Assembly (NCBI GenBank): GCA_914767885.1
Contig: CAJZBQ010000063.1
Coordinates: forward strand, 608,001-672,000
DNA length: 64,000 nt
From: Blepharisma stoltei
Lineage: Eukaryota; Ciliophora; Heterotrichea; Heterotrichida; Blepharismidae
Direction of reading: 5' to 3'
The position numbers and the translations under genes are program-made. This document shows, in pieces, positions 42,734-53,262 of this stretch; within the stretch, counting starts at the first letter, position 1; every line of letters begins with the position of its first letter. The notes beneath the pieces were generated by a model that did no database searches, had not been told where the DNA came from, and saw only the letters and a program-made list of their open reading frames with translations.

Positions 42734-43454
42734 ATGCAAGACATATCTGACCAATCTTTTGCGCCAAAGATATCAGAAATGAACATAAAATTGCCGTCCC
42801 TTTCTGAAATCAAAACTTTTACACTATTCGAAAAAACTGAAGAATCCCCTCCAAAGTTTGAGCTGCCCAAAATTGATATACATTTTCCTATGAAATTTTA
42901 TATTTGCCTTCCATTATCTATTAAAACCACATTACTATATATTTTTATTCCATTTCCAATATCAATATTTATATTACAATCCACTGATCTCTCGTTTTCT
43001 ATAAAAACAAGCTAAATCAGTTATTAAAACTGCCTCACAAAACTAATTAAAGGTATATATGAAATTTTTTGAAAAATCTTTTGAAGAAAAAATCTCAGCT
43101 AAATCCAAAAAAAAAATAAAGCTTCCAAGCCCTACTGCTCCTACAACAAATTCCACTGACGCAACTTCGCCAGATAATGAGGAAACCAAGCAAACTGGCT
43201 TGCGGAGATCATCTCGAATAAGACCAGATAAAAAATTAAATTATTCAGATTATATAAATAGTTCTGAAGAAGATGCATCAGAAGAGGAGAACGAGCCTGA
43301 AGAAATAATTGAAGCCAGCGATGGCACGAAGTTTAGAGTGCTGTCAGTTGATAATTCAGATTTTTTGGAATGTCTCCATTGCTTTAAAGTAGTTCAGCAA
43401 AAGTCTATGTACGCACATTTAAAATCAAGAGTTCATAAATCTAAAAATAATTAA
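42734..43454 (+). CDS. C2H2 zinc-finger protein with basic RRSSR motif
   Basis: 183 aa after excision of a 169-bp IES that has an 11-bp border repeat (552 nt). The N terminus is a disordered leader (MQDISDQSFAPKISEMNIKL). Then come a basic segment KSKKKIKLPSP, the motif LRRSSRIRPDKK, which resembles the RRSARL motif of the first gene, and an acidic patch (SSEEDASEEENEPEE). The C terminus is a single C2H2 finger, CLHCFKVVQQKSMYAHLKSR followed by VH (C-x2-C-x12-H-x5-H). Probably nuclear, nucleic-acid binding; that is inference. Confidence 0.7.
42891..43059. other. IES, 169 bp, with 11-bp border repeat
   Basis: The borders share TATGAAATTTT. TA 42889-42890 and 43058-43059. Excision gives DIHFPMKFFEKSFEE. 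The frame inside the IES is hydrophobic and spurious. Confidence 0.78.
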
Positions 43455-43639
43455 TAATTTATTTAATTCTCTCAATTTTAGCTAAAGAAAACCATATCAA
43501 AATTTTCATTTTAAAAATTCAACACATGTTTGGCATTTGATTATATAAAAATCGATATTATTATAGTAATCCATTAAGATTATCAATTGTTTTAACTTTT
43601 AAAATATTTTCTTAATTTTCTAATTTTTTTAAAAAAATT
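43455..43639. other. Intergenic spacer
   Basis: AT-rich; nothing recognised before the retroposon. Confidence 0.3.
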
Positions 43640-44085
43640 AGATTAATGACCTTGTTTAAAGACAGCCGAGGATTTTCATCTCTACAAGTTCGTCACCACA
43701 ATAAAGGGCCCCAACTGACACTGTCTGCCTTGATTAGGCTTGTCTACCTGATTTGCTCCGGGGCATCCGTTCGCTTTCGGCTGGATCCTAGGGCGTAACT
43801 CCCAGTTTCACGCTAGGTACCTGCTGTCTTCAGTCCTTAATTCAAGTAGGGATCATACCTAATCTCGGGGACGTTGGCCGACTGTGCCCTTTCCAACTCC
43901 ATGTCAGGAGGAGAAACTCCATGTCCCAGGTATCATACCCTGTGGCACGAGGAAAAACTCTGCCGCATACATTAAGGATGCTGGACCTGTGTCTCGACTT
44001 GGTTCCTCCACCTGATCATTCCCTGCAGGTGTTTAGGAAATTGCGTCAAGAGATCGGGTGGTCGCCTCCGCCATATTAATGTATA
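43640..44085 (-). mobile_element. SINE-like retroposon (intergenic)
   Basis: GC-rich block. The minus-strand head is ATTAATATGGCGGAGGCGAC and the tail contains TTAATCTAATTTTTT. Internal words CCCAGTTTCACGCTAGG and CCCTTTCCAAC are shared with the copies at 9393 and 38778. TSD is low-complexity, TTAAAAAA(A)TTA (about 43630 and 44086). Upstream of GSK3. Confidence 0.72.
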
Positions 44086-44205
44086 TTAAAAAATTATTAA
44101 ATCATTCATAAACCCTAGAAATTTTCTTATAATTCTCAAAATCTCTATTATTTGAATTTTTATAAAAATTCTTTCTTAACATAGCAGTTAGTAGACATAT
44201 AAATT

Positions 44206-45420
44206 ATGGCAGAAAGAGCTAACAGGAGTTCTAACAAGAGTGCAATCCACAATGTTTCTTCTGCAACTGTTCGCAGAAGAGTGGGGGATCTCAGCACTTC
44301 ACTTCAAAGAATGAGCATCGAAGAGCGCAAAGAAAGAACAGGCAACTTCACTTACATCAGTGAAAGACCAATTGGCAATGGAAGCTTTGGTGTCGTTTAT
44401 CAAGCAATGGTCGCAGAAACAGGTGAAACAGTTGCTATAAAGAAAGTTTTTCAAGACCGCAGATATAAGAACAGAGAGCTTCAAATTATGAAAGAGCTGC
44501 ATCATCCAAACGTGATTGGTATGCGCCATGCCTTTTATGTAACAGGAGATAAGCCTGACGACCTTTACTTAAATGTGGTTATGGACTATATCCCTGAAAC
44601 TGCATATAGTGTGATTAAACATTATAGAAGGATGAAGCAATCAGTCCCTATCCTTTTGTTGAAGCTTTATAGCTATTCCTAAATAGCTAAATATTATCTA
44701 TTTTTTTATATAAAAATAAAGAGTTATCTACTAAGCCTCAAGGAATATCAAATGATGAGAGCTTTAGCTTATATTCATCAATTAGGAATTTGTCATAGAG
44801 ACATTAAGCCTCAAAATATCCTTATCGACACAAATACACACATTTTAAAAATCTGTGATTTTGGGTCAGCAAAAAAACTTATCAAAGGAGAGCCAAATGT
44901 AAGCTATATATGTTCAAGGTATTATAGAGCACCTGAGCTTATTTTTGGATCAACTGATTATACAGGGGTTATTGATGTGTGGAGCACTGGCTGCGTAATT
45001 GCAGAGATGCTGTTAGGGCAGCCAATATTCCCTGGTGAAAGTGGCGTCGATCAACTTGTAGAAATCATTAAAATTTTAGGAACTCCAACAAGAGAGCAAA
45101 TACTAGACATGAACCCAAATTACACTGAGTTTAGATTCCCCCAAATCAGGCAGCATCCTTGGAATAGAGTTTTTAAGGCAAGAACGCCTCAAGATGCCAT
45201 TGATTTTATTTCAAGCTTGCTAGTTTATTCTCCTCAGCTTCGTCCTACCCCAATGCAAGCTTTATTACACCCTTTCTTTGATGAATTAAGAGACCAAAAT
45301 ACGACACTTCCTAATGGAGAAAGAATGCCTGATTTATTTAATTTTACTCAAGAGGAAATAGCATCTACAACGCCAGATGTGATACAGAGACTGATTCCTT
45401 CATGGTACGCAAATAGTTAA
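44206..45420 (+). CDS. GSK3: Glycogen synthase kinase-3 (GSK3/shaggy)
   Basis: CMGC Ser/Thr kinase. 380 aa after removal of a 72-bp IES (1143 nt). Motifs: [13 protein letters not shown]; catalytic Lys in [18 protein letters not shown], the GSK3 hallmark; [39 protein letters not shown]; the activation-loop Tyr in [50 protein letters not shown]; and HPFFDELRD. The IES falls between KLYSY and [10 protein letters not shown]. Expected to phosphorylate primed substrates. In ciliates family members have been tied to cilia and metabolism, but the role here is not shown. Confidence 0.97.
44676..44747. other. Short TA-bounded IES, 72 bp
   Basis: In GSK3, TA 44674-44675 and 44746-44747. Excision restores [14 protein letters not shown]. 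Confidence 0.9.
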
Positions 45421-45495
45421 CATGTTAAGAATAACTTTAATGTGAAAAATAATAGGCTGTTAAAGATTAAATGTTAGTTTAAGTTGAAATTATTA

Positions 45496-45868
45496 GATTA
45501 GATTAATCCGGAGGGTTTTAAGGAATTAATTTATTTATGGATATGTTCCGAAGTAGTGTGCTGGTGGCAAAGTGGGGCCATACACTCAGCTTCTCAGCAT
45601 TGGTTCCAAAGGACATTATTAGACACTACCTTTTCAATCACAGAACGCACCTATTTTGGCGTTAGCCCAGGAATATGGAAAAAGAGATGCAATTCACTGC
45701 CCTGAGGTTTAGGACATGATTCTACTGAGAAGAGTCTCACGTCTCTCGCTTTGAGGCTATTGAGCATTGTTGGGCAATAACTGGATCTAAAACTCACTGC
45801 TGGATATGCATAAGGACAACACTACTGAGAGGGGGTCACTTGCCTCAGCCCATTTTATGTATATTAAT
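45496..45868 (-). mobile_element. SINE-like retroposon (intergenic)
   Basis: 373 bp. Near-identical 12-bp repeats TTGAAAT(T/A)AT(T/A)A at 45484-45495 and 45869-45880. The minus-strand head is ACATAAAATGGGCTGAGGC and the tail is TTAATCTAATCTAATAAT. Downstream of GSK3. Confidence 0.75.
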
Positions 45869-45995
45869 TTGAAATAATAAAAGCAGCAAAAAATTCGGCT
45901 AGAAAAAATTTTCATGCATTTTAATAAAAACTAAATAATTTAAATCCCACCAAAAATAAGCCAATTAACACAAATAATTGCTAAAAAATACCTTA

Positions 45996-46395
45996 CTCCC
46001 CCCCCTCCGTTAGTGAACAAAAAAAATTTTTGTTCACTCACGGAGGGGGGTTAATTTTTTTTTTTTAAAAAAATTTATATATAAATTTTCTAAAAAATTT
46101 TTTTTTTGAAATTTAAAAAATCCTAATTTGCAAAAATTTGAAAGCAAATATTAATTTAATTTATAAAATTTAATTTATAAAATTTATGTTTTAAAATGCA
46201 ATTCGTTTAAAATTACACAGAATTAGCTCTAGATTTCATTATATTAATTATCATTTATATATCAAAAATTTTTTTTTTCCATAAAAAATTTTTCTATTAA
46301 AAAAATTTTTGTTCACTCACGGAGAGTGGGTTTTTGGGCAAAAAAATGGCGATTTTTCTAATGGTTTTGTTCACTCACGGAGGGGGGGGGAGTTA
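45996..46395. mobile_element. Near-intact MITE family 1 copy (intergenic)
   Basis: 400 bp between TA 45994-45995 and 46394-46395, with the palindromic pair at the left and the spaced pair at the right. It ends 32 bp before the start codon of the next gene, so it occupies that gene's 5' flank in the germline. Confidence 0.9.
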
Positions 46396-46427
46396 TATAA
46401 TAGCCTTTATACCTTATTCTTAATAAA

Positions 46428-47537
46428 ATGACTGATTTTAAGCAGCACTCTATATCCTCTTCTCTTAGTGGCGATTTTTCAATAACAGAAATTTCCTGTA
46501 TGAGCTCTGAATACTACACTGAAAACGTGCTTATTCACACCGAAAGTGCTGAAGCTGAAGAAGAAACGAATTTTTTTGCAATAGAAGAAAAAAGATTAAA
46601 CAGTTTAAGAACAAACTGTGAAAAAAGAATAAGCATTTTGGATGACGACGTTGAGAATAGGCCAACGACTTATTTTTATGAGACTTCTGATGAAATTTTT
46701 GGATCTCCTAGGCAGAAAAACAGTTTTGATACAAAAATGAGTACAAATGAAGAAGAAAAAGCACAAATTATTAGCAAAACGAGGGTGTTAAATGATGGAG
46801 GAAATTGTGAATTTTCATTCAGTGAAGATTTGCCAGCTGAACCTGCCGATCCAGCAGCTTTGGAAAATCTTAAAAAAGTTGGGGCAAAACTGATTGCGTT
46901 AGCACATCGGAAATGATGCAATAAAGAAATTTTCCAAAAATGATTTTTGATGTGAAAAGACAAGGTAATTTTATATAAAACCCAAGGTAAAGCTCAAGTT
47001 TTAGAAACATTGATAACAAGCAAAGAGTTCAAAGAAAAAACGAGCCTAGAATCCTTGCAGTTAGAAGAAATTGAAGCAAATTTTAAATTGCTAGAAGATG
47101 AGGAAAAAAATAATTTGTGCAGAAGAATTTTTATTAAAATGTGCGAATGTGTAGGAGAAGTGTATACGGAATCGTTTAAAACATGAAGGGAAAATATGAT
47201 TAATAGAAGGAAATATGTAAGAGATAGATTACCTGAAGAGAATGAGATAAAAGAAACGCAAAAAGAGATAAGACAAGGAAAGATGATAAGTTATGAAGCA
47301 GAAAAGAAAAAAATTGAAGTTATAAATCGATTATTTTTGCTGAAAAATAAGATAAGACATAAGCAGGAGTCTACAAAGATGAATTATATGCTTGAAGAAT
47401 TAGAATCAGTAAAAAGGCAAGGGAGCCAAGCTTTAAAGAAATTCGAGGAAATTCATAACACCCGAGATTGAATGCAAATTATAATATTTTATTGTAAAAT
47501 AAAACATTACTTTTTAATAAATTGTAATATTATTTAA
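46428..47537 (+). CDS. Charged helical protein, possibly Sfi1-like; function unknown
   Basis: 369 aa in one uninterrupted frame if TGA is Trp (five TGA codons). The N-terminal 130 residues are acidic and disordered. The central part has helices with spaced aromatics, WCNKEIFQKWFLMWKDKVIL and ESFKTWRENMINRRKYVRD, reminiscent of centrin-binding Sfi1 units (F..W...W), though only one or two are visible. The C-terminal third is coiled coil (KETQKEIRQGKMISYEAEKK). The last 20 residues after HNTRDW are AT-driven and may be beyond the true end if an IES is missed. It has no IES otherwise. Confidence 0.65.
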
Positions 47538-47603
47538 TAAAATATACAGAAATTATTATACTTCGAATAAATCAATTTTTAATAACCTTTTAGAAAAATC
47601 ACT

Positions 47604-48066
47604 TTTTAAAAGGTGAGCAGGTCTAGGATGACTGTGGAGTGATATCAGCCCCAGATAAGAAATCCAATTCTTTAGGAATTCCTGGATAATTTTTTTGCCT
47701 GGTTGGGACTTCACGACTGGATTTTTTCTCCTAGCTCGAGACGATAAACTGAAGGAGTAAAGCCGGCTTACAATTCTGGGAAGCAATATAGGCTTGTCAA
47801 AGGCAAGGTAGTCCAGAAGTAGGTATTGGATGCTTTTCCTTACTCTGAGCACTACCAGAGGTTAAGGAGCCCATTGTAGCTAGACCCAAGAATGCTCAGG
47901 AGAGTCTCCCAAGAGACTGATGGCATACCATTTTTTGGTTAATTTGACAGAAAAAGGGTCTGATGTGACGCCGACACTCAGGGCCACCTAAGCCTAAAGC
48001 AGGCTTGGGACAGAGAGAGATTAAAATAATCCCCAGAGATCTGCTAGAATTAACTTAATCTAATCT
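47604..48066 (+). mobile_element. SINE-like retroposon with 12-bp TSD
   Basis: 463 bp. TSD AGAAAAATC(A/G)CT at 47592-47603 and 48067-48078. Plus-strand tail TTAACTTAATCTAATCT. Intergenic, 30 bp upstream of the next start codon. Confidence 0.8.
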
Positions 48067-48097
48067 AGAAAAATCGCTCACAACTGAAAAATATTCA

Positions 48098-48538
48098 ATG
48101 TCGAATGAAGCCAAAATTAAAATCACACAAGACAATATAAAATATTTCAAAGATACCAATAAAAAGCAGTTTTTAGTAAAAAAACTAATTGAATCTCATG
48201 ACTATCAGTATGCTTTATATATAAAATCTGAGCAAAATAACAAATCTTTCAATACCCCATTATTAATCAAAGAACCTGCTAGCTTTACATCAAAAAAATC
48301 AACATTTTACACTTCTTCATATAAGGACTCAAATCTAAACTCGATTAGGAAAAATATATTTTCTTCTAATAAAAAAAATCCCAAAGCAGAAATTGCGGAG
48401 CCTAAAAGACTAGTATATGAATCATCTGATGATATATATAATAAAACGCAAAATTTCCCTGTGCTTATTCTTACAGTTTTAACTTTTTTGCTGTTTTATC
48501 TTATATATACATTTTCGGAAGTGCATAAAATTACTTAA
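48098..48538 (+). CDS. Small tail-anchored membrane protein
   Basis: 146 aa, uninterrupted. The N-terminal 110 residues are polar and basic, rich in Lys, Ser and Asn (KKSTFYTSSYKDSNLNSIRK). A single hydrophobic helix near the C terminus (FPVLILTVLTFLLFYLIYTF) is followed by SEVHKIT, the layout of tail-anchored proteins. No family was recognised. The retroposon immediately upstream lies where the promoter or 5' UTR should be. Confidence 0.6.
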   Translation: MSNEAKIKITQDNIKYFKDTNKKQFLVKKLIESHDYQYALYIKSEQNNKSFNTPLLIKEPASFTSKKSTFYTSSYKDSNLNSIRKNIFSSNKKNPKAEIAEPKRLVYESSDDIYNKTQNFPVLILTVLTFLLFYLIYTFSEVHKIT

Positions 48539-48710
48539 TAATCCGGTTATTATTATAAAATCTCTGATCTAATAAGAATAGATATGATTATTTCCTTATT
48601 AAATTAGTTCAAATTCATATAAATTAAATATTTAAATGAGATTTATGCTTTTTAATCCGGAATATTATGCTGATATAAAGTAATAACTATATAATTGCAT
48701 TTTTTCAAAT
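48539..48710. other. Spacer
   Basis: AT-rich; nothing recognised. Confidence 0.3.
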
Positions 48711-48888
48711 CAGGTTCAGAATTAGCTTGAATTTTTTGTAATCCCCATTTTGGGCAAATTCTTTTCTAGCTTCGGCATCGTTGTGCAGTATTTTATTAAG
48801 CTGATTTATAACATATTTTAATGTATTAGGTTGAGCCAGCTGCAATAATATCTCAAGTGCTGCCAAATGGGAGCACATTTGAAAAATA
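48711..48888 (-). pseudogene. Broken partial copy of the SPAG6 3' region
   Basis: Translates as QMCSHLAALEILLQLAQPNT, then LKYVINQLNKILHNDAEARK, then EFAQNG, then loses frame. It parallels the true SPAG6 segment LAPPNILKYVINQFAKTLPH. One missing G at about 48741-48745 shifts the frame, after which QKIQANSEPD would correspond to the QKVQEIDAPPG segment. There is no stop-terminated tail like the real gene. It lies just downstream of the intact gene on the same strand, so it is probably a decayed tandem duplicate. Confidence 0.75.
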
Positions 48889-48937
48889 CATTTAAGGAAC
48901 TTTTTGATATAAATTAATATCTAAATTATTAAAAAGT

Positions 48938-51554
48938 CTAAGATTGACCGAACTCTTCAATTTTCTTCATCAAAGTTTCTGCATAGTTAGGAGAATAATA
49001 AGTAACAATATCAGGATGATACAAATGATTAATTGCTTCCTTATATTCTCTCAGCTTAGTCCCTGGCGGTGCATCAATTTCTTGCACCTTTTGCAGTCCT
49101 CCACTCTGCACAAATGTTTTCCTGGCCGCTAGATCATGTGGCAGGGTCTTAGCAAACTGATTAATCACATATTTCAAAATATTAGGAGGAGCAAGCTGCA
49201 GTGCTTATATTTATTGAAATTATAAGAATTTCACTGTAATTTCTGAAGGACTACCTCCACCAATAAAGCCCAATTCAGTTCGTATGCGGCTCAGAAAGGA
49301 TACTCCTGCTGAAAAAGGCCCTGAAGTTGCTTCACTGTAGCTGAATGAATTGCGTTAGTCAACAAAGGTTCCTCATCATGAAAAATTCAAAATGCTGAAT
49401 TTTCTTGTCAAAATAATACGAAGCCGAGGGCCTAACTACTGATTTTATGCTGGAAAAAGTCCCGATTGACTGGGATACAAACCGTTGGTACTGCTGGGAG
49501 ATCACTTTCCAACTCTCAGCTCCATTCCCCTCTGAGGAAAAAATCTTAGCATTGGAGCAAAGCATGTGGTCGGCTACCAGACATTTTAGTTCACAAAACA
49601 AGAAAAGCATGGCAGGATACACATTCACGAACGCAATCCTCCCTTGTTCAAGGTCTATTGATTGGACTCCATTTTAATGTATATGGAGGAGCCAGCTGTA
49701 ATAATGGCTCAAGTGCAGGTAAGTAAGTACACATTTGCACAATGCTTTTTAAGGCCCTTTTAGACTTCGCTTTTAAGTCTTCACTGCTTTGCTCATCTAT
49801 ATAAGCAGCTAATAAACAGTTAGTTAAAGTTAAAACGATTATGCTGGCTATAAGTGGATCTAGCCATTAGCCATTGCCCACCTTGGCTCCAAAGGTCGCC
49901 ATTTTGGATTTCCGACCAGAACAGCCTGTCCAGAGGATCAACTCCTTATTGCCTATGAGATGACCCGATGGTCCCAATGAGAGACCATCTGATAGGCAAA
50001 ACCTGTCGAGCCCATCTGGTAGGGACTTTTGGGGAAAAAAAACTTTCCTATTCAGCAAGGCATCTCCAAGCCTGAAGCCTACTTCAAAAAGGAGCAGAGG
50101 CCCTGTTTTCAGCTTTATCAGGATGGGCCCTACCTGCTCCATAGGATGCACCTTAAGCATAATTTCCGTCAACGTCACCATTTTATTTCTATAAACAGTT
50201 AGGAATGTCTAATTCAGCTAAGGCTCTAGCATGATCTGCACTATGGCGGCCAACTTGTCCTAACGACCAAGCTGATGCTGCTTTAATATGGTCTTCTCCT
50301 TCATTTTTAAGGGCGTCTTTTAGCGGTGGGATACCTTTTGAGACTATAACACCCATAGCTAAACTTTCATCAAAAGCACCGATGTACCCTAAGGTCATAA
50401 TCCCAGGAAGTCTATGGTTTCCTTTAACTTCACTTATGTAGTCTACAATGGCTGCTGCTCCACCTGCGTTTACAATCAATTTTGCTAATGCAGGGTTATG
50501 TTTGGCGATTTCCCTAATACAAGTAGCTGCATTTTTTCTCACGTGCATGTCGACGTCTTTTAAGCAGTTAAGAATTCTTGGGAAAATTTCAGCCTCAACG
50601 ACAGATTCTGCGAGTTCTGTGGTATGTTTGGCTATTTGTGCCAAACAAGAACAGACTTGGCGTTTTAATTGAGTAAAAAATCAATTTTTCTCATATAATT
50701 TTTTTTTAGAAAATTTTTTTATGATAATTTAAAAAAAAATTACTATCACTTATATAGAAAAATGATTTATTTCATATGGTAAAATTCGTGCTGACTCGTT
50801 TTAATTGTGAGTCTGGATGGTTGATGTATTGAGAAAGATGTTGAACTGCCATAGCATCGACTACTTTTTGAGCTAATTCAGCAGAATGACGGGCTATGTC
50901 ACTAAGAGCGCTTGCAGCAATTCTTCTGAGTGAAAGCTCAGGTTCTTGCACACATAGGACTAAAAGCCCTACAGCTCCAGCTTCAACTACACTATTTGCT
51001 AGCTGACTATTATGTCTTGCAATATACCCAAGAGCCCAAGCTGCGCTTTCTTTGACGCCAGGGTCAAATTCTTCAAGACAAGTTACAAGGGATTCAAGAG
51101 CTCCACTGCTTACAATTGCCTGTGCGAGCTCTGCTGAGTGTTTTGCAACAGCCCTCACTCCTCCATAATAAAAAAAATTATTTTTTTATTTAATTTATAT
51201 ATAATTTTATTTTTAAAATAATTCTACTAGAAGAGTCAGGACAAATGCAGCAGCTTTCTTGTAAAACCTGTTTTGCTCAGCTAAAGACTGGACTAGCTGA
51301 GGCAAAATGTCATGGGCAACCACTTGTTCTGCTAAATCGTCAGAATAGTTAGCTAGACGGCCAAGGGCTAAGGCGGCTGACTGTTGGATGCTTGGGACGT
51401 TATCAAGTAGTAATGGTTTTAGCAAAGCCATAACCCCTGCACTTTGTAAAGCGTCGATATTTTGTGGGCGGGTTGCAAGTTCTGCTACTGTTTGTACGAA
51501 AGTTACACGCGCTTTTTGGTACTCCTCGAACGGTTGAAGAACTGCTCTGCTCAT
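48938..51554 (-). CDS. SPAG6: SPAG6/PF16, armadillo-repeat protein of the ciliary central apparatus
   Basis: 517 aa after removing two retroposons and two IESs (1554 nt), the family's normal length. Armadillo repeats run throughout (VKESAAWALGYIARHNSQLA, LRRIAASALSDIARHSAELA, VRKNAATCIREIAKHNPALA, HIKAASAWSLGQVGRHSADH). The C-terminal block ILKYVINQFAKTLPHDLAAR ... YYSPNYAETLMKKI is diagnostic. The protein stabilises the C1 microtubule of the central pair and is needed for motility. Retroposons at 49201-49684 and 49824-50190 and IESs at 50668-50803 and 51168-51215 must be removed for function. A short extra segment VELFYGG before RAVAKHS is produced by my 48-bp IES model and is the least certain part. 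Confidence 0.95.
49201..49684 (-). mobile_element. SINE-like retroposon with 15-16 bp TSD lacking TA
   Basis: 484 bp in SPAG6. Direct repeats GGAGGAGC(A/C)AGCTG(C/T)A at 49185-49200 and 49685-49700. The minus-strand head is ACATTAAAATGGAGTCC. The repeats differ at two sites, so the insertion is not recent, yet the frame is intact across the collapsed TSD (LLQLAPPNILKYV). No TA is common to both copies. Confidence 0.85.
49824..50190 (-). mobile_element. SINE-like retroposon with 12-bp perfect TSD
   Basis: 367 bp in SPAG6. TSD ATAAACAGTTAG at 49812-49823 and 50191-50202. The minus-strand head is ATAAAATGGTGACGTTGACG. Collapsing the TSD gives DIPNCLLAAYIDEQSSED. Confidence 0.85.
50668..50803. 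other. IES, 136 bp, with 11-bp border repeat
   Basis: In SPAG6. CGTTTTAATTG occurs at both borders, TA 50666-50667 and 50802-50803. Excision gives DSQLKRQVCSCLAQIAKH. Confidence 0.88.
51168..51215. other. Short IES, about 48 bp
   Basis: In SPAG6, TA 51166-51167 and 51214-51215 is the in-frame choice among several TA pairs. AT-only sequence. Confidence 0.6.
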
Positions 51555-51641
51555 TTTTTGATTATTAAGTATGGTGATTCTTCTTAAAGTAAGCTTAGAA
51601 AATCGAGAAATATTTTTAAATTAAATAATTTATTCAAAAAT

Positions 51642-51826
51642 ATGAAAGAATTTGAGAAGAGGCACAAGGAGAAATTCAGAATTACTGAAGGGAAAATTTT
51701 TTAATGAAAAATTTTAATAAATTTTGCAGTTATGTCGAGAAAAATATATCCAAAAAGATTGCGAGGAAATTAGATAGGAGTTATAAAAAGAAAGGAGATT
51801 TTTATGAGAGTTTTAATATTATTTAC
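51642..51826 (+). CDS. Possible small gene (low confidence)
   Basis: Starts MKEFEKRHKEKFRITEGKIF, then after an unresolved break continues FNKFCSYVEKNISKKIARKL and DRSYKKKGDFYESFNII. Removing the adjacent decayed MITE creates a TAG. Very basic. It could be the remnant of a gene or chance AT-rich coding potential. Confidence 0.25.
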
Positions 51827-52153
51827 CTCCTTGAGCGAACAAAGCCATTGGGAAAATCCCTATTTTTGAATAAAAACCCACGCTTAATATAAAAATGTCT
51901 TATTAGAAAATATTTTGATATATAAGTGGCAGTTATTATAATGAAATCTCTAGCTAATTCTTTTTAATTTTAAATATCTTGCATTATAAAGCATAAATTG
52001 ATAAGTTAATTAATATTTGCTTTAAAATGATTTTGAATTGGGATTTTTTTAAATTTTAAAAAAAAAATCTATATGAAAATTTTGAATGAAAATAAAATTT
52101 AACCTCCTCGCAAGCGAACAAAATTTTTAGGTTTCCTCACGGAGGGAGAGTTA
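51826..52153. mobile_element. Decayed MITE family 1 copy
   Basis: 328 bp between TA 51824-51825 and 52152-52153. Ends CCTCCTTGAGCGAACAAAGC and TCCTCACGGAGGGAGAG; the interior is recognisable but eroded. Confidence 0.75.
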
Positions 52154-52309
52154 GAGTATGTGAGGTGATAATAATTAATTTAAATAAAAATACTTGGTAG
52201 AGATAATTATTTGTACAGAATTTTTATCCGGCTATCAGGTATAAATAGCTTTATTAAAAAGAATTTGTGCATTAACCATAATAAATGAAGGATAAATATG
52301 AAGAATTAA

Positions 52310-52720
52310 TTTTATACCTCTATTCTGATATCATAAAAAGCTGGCGATAGCGGTTTATCCTCCTGTGGTAGACGCTCTTATAGGTATCTGGACGTGTTTT
52401 TTAATACAGGAAGCGGCCCAAGCATCGTGCTAGCCTCGAAAAGACATTTCGCTGATTATTGGCCTATATGAGCAGGAAGTCTTAACTGCTCAAGCTTTTA
52501 ATGTCCTATGCTGTTGAGGTTTTCTTTTGGAGCTAATCCAGAGAGAAAAAAGGAAAGATAGGCTTCTTAAAAGTGAAAATCTCTCCAGTTTAAAAGAGCC
52601 CCGGAGAAAAGGGCGATCTTTAGGGGTTTCCAGGATCCTCACCAAATAGGAGGAGCCTAAGCTAGACTATGTTTAGAGCAGTGCTATTGGAAATGTGGAC
52701 TATAAATACCTAATATATAT
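52310..52720 (+). mobile_element. Probable SINE-like retroposon (intergenic)
   Basis: GC-richer block of about 400 bp ending GTGGACTATAAATACCTAAT, which resembles the tail of the copy at 40868-41489 (GGGGACTATAAATACCCAGC on its minus strand). No convincing TSD was found. Confidence 0.5.
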
Positions 52721-53262
52721 CTTTATTTCTTATTTATGAGAAAATTCGTAATTTCTCTTTTAAGTGTTCTTATTTTACAGTATATTTTTAATATTATCAT
52801 TTTTTGCATTTTATAAGCTCCTGAAGCGAGTCTCAAAGCCAAAATTCAAAATAAAGATTTAAAAATTGTCAGCAAGCGCCAGAAACAAGCAGTTTTATTA
52901 TAAATCTTTCTTTTTATTTCCTTTGATATTAAGGCTCATATAAAATCTAAACTTTGATTTTTTCTTAACTATTGAAAAATGTGATCAATTTTTCACCAGT
53001 CATATTTAGTAATCTTGAATAATTTTTCAATTAGAAACTCACTCTCTATTAATAATAACTTTTATTATTTGGGAAAATTTAAAGAGGTAATATATAAATT
53101 GGAAATTATTTTCAAAAAAAATTAATATTTTAAAAAATTTGCTTATTATTAGAAAGGGTTAGAGAAACTCTTTAAGATATTTAATAATAAAATAAATTCA
53201 GATCCAGATGGAGTATTTTTTATTATAATAATTTGAATCTTTTAATTACTTTCAGTGTCAGA
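52721..53262. other. Intergenic AT-rich region
   Basis: No repeat ends, tRNA or frame recognised. Presumed promoter side of the cyclin-like gene. Confidence 0.3.
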
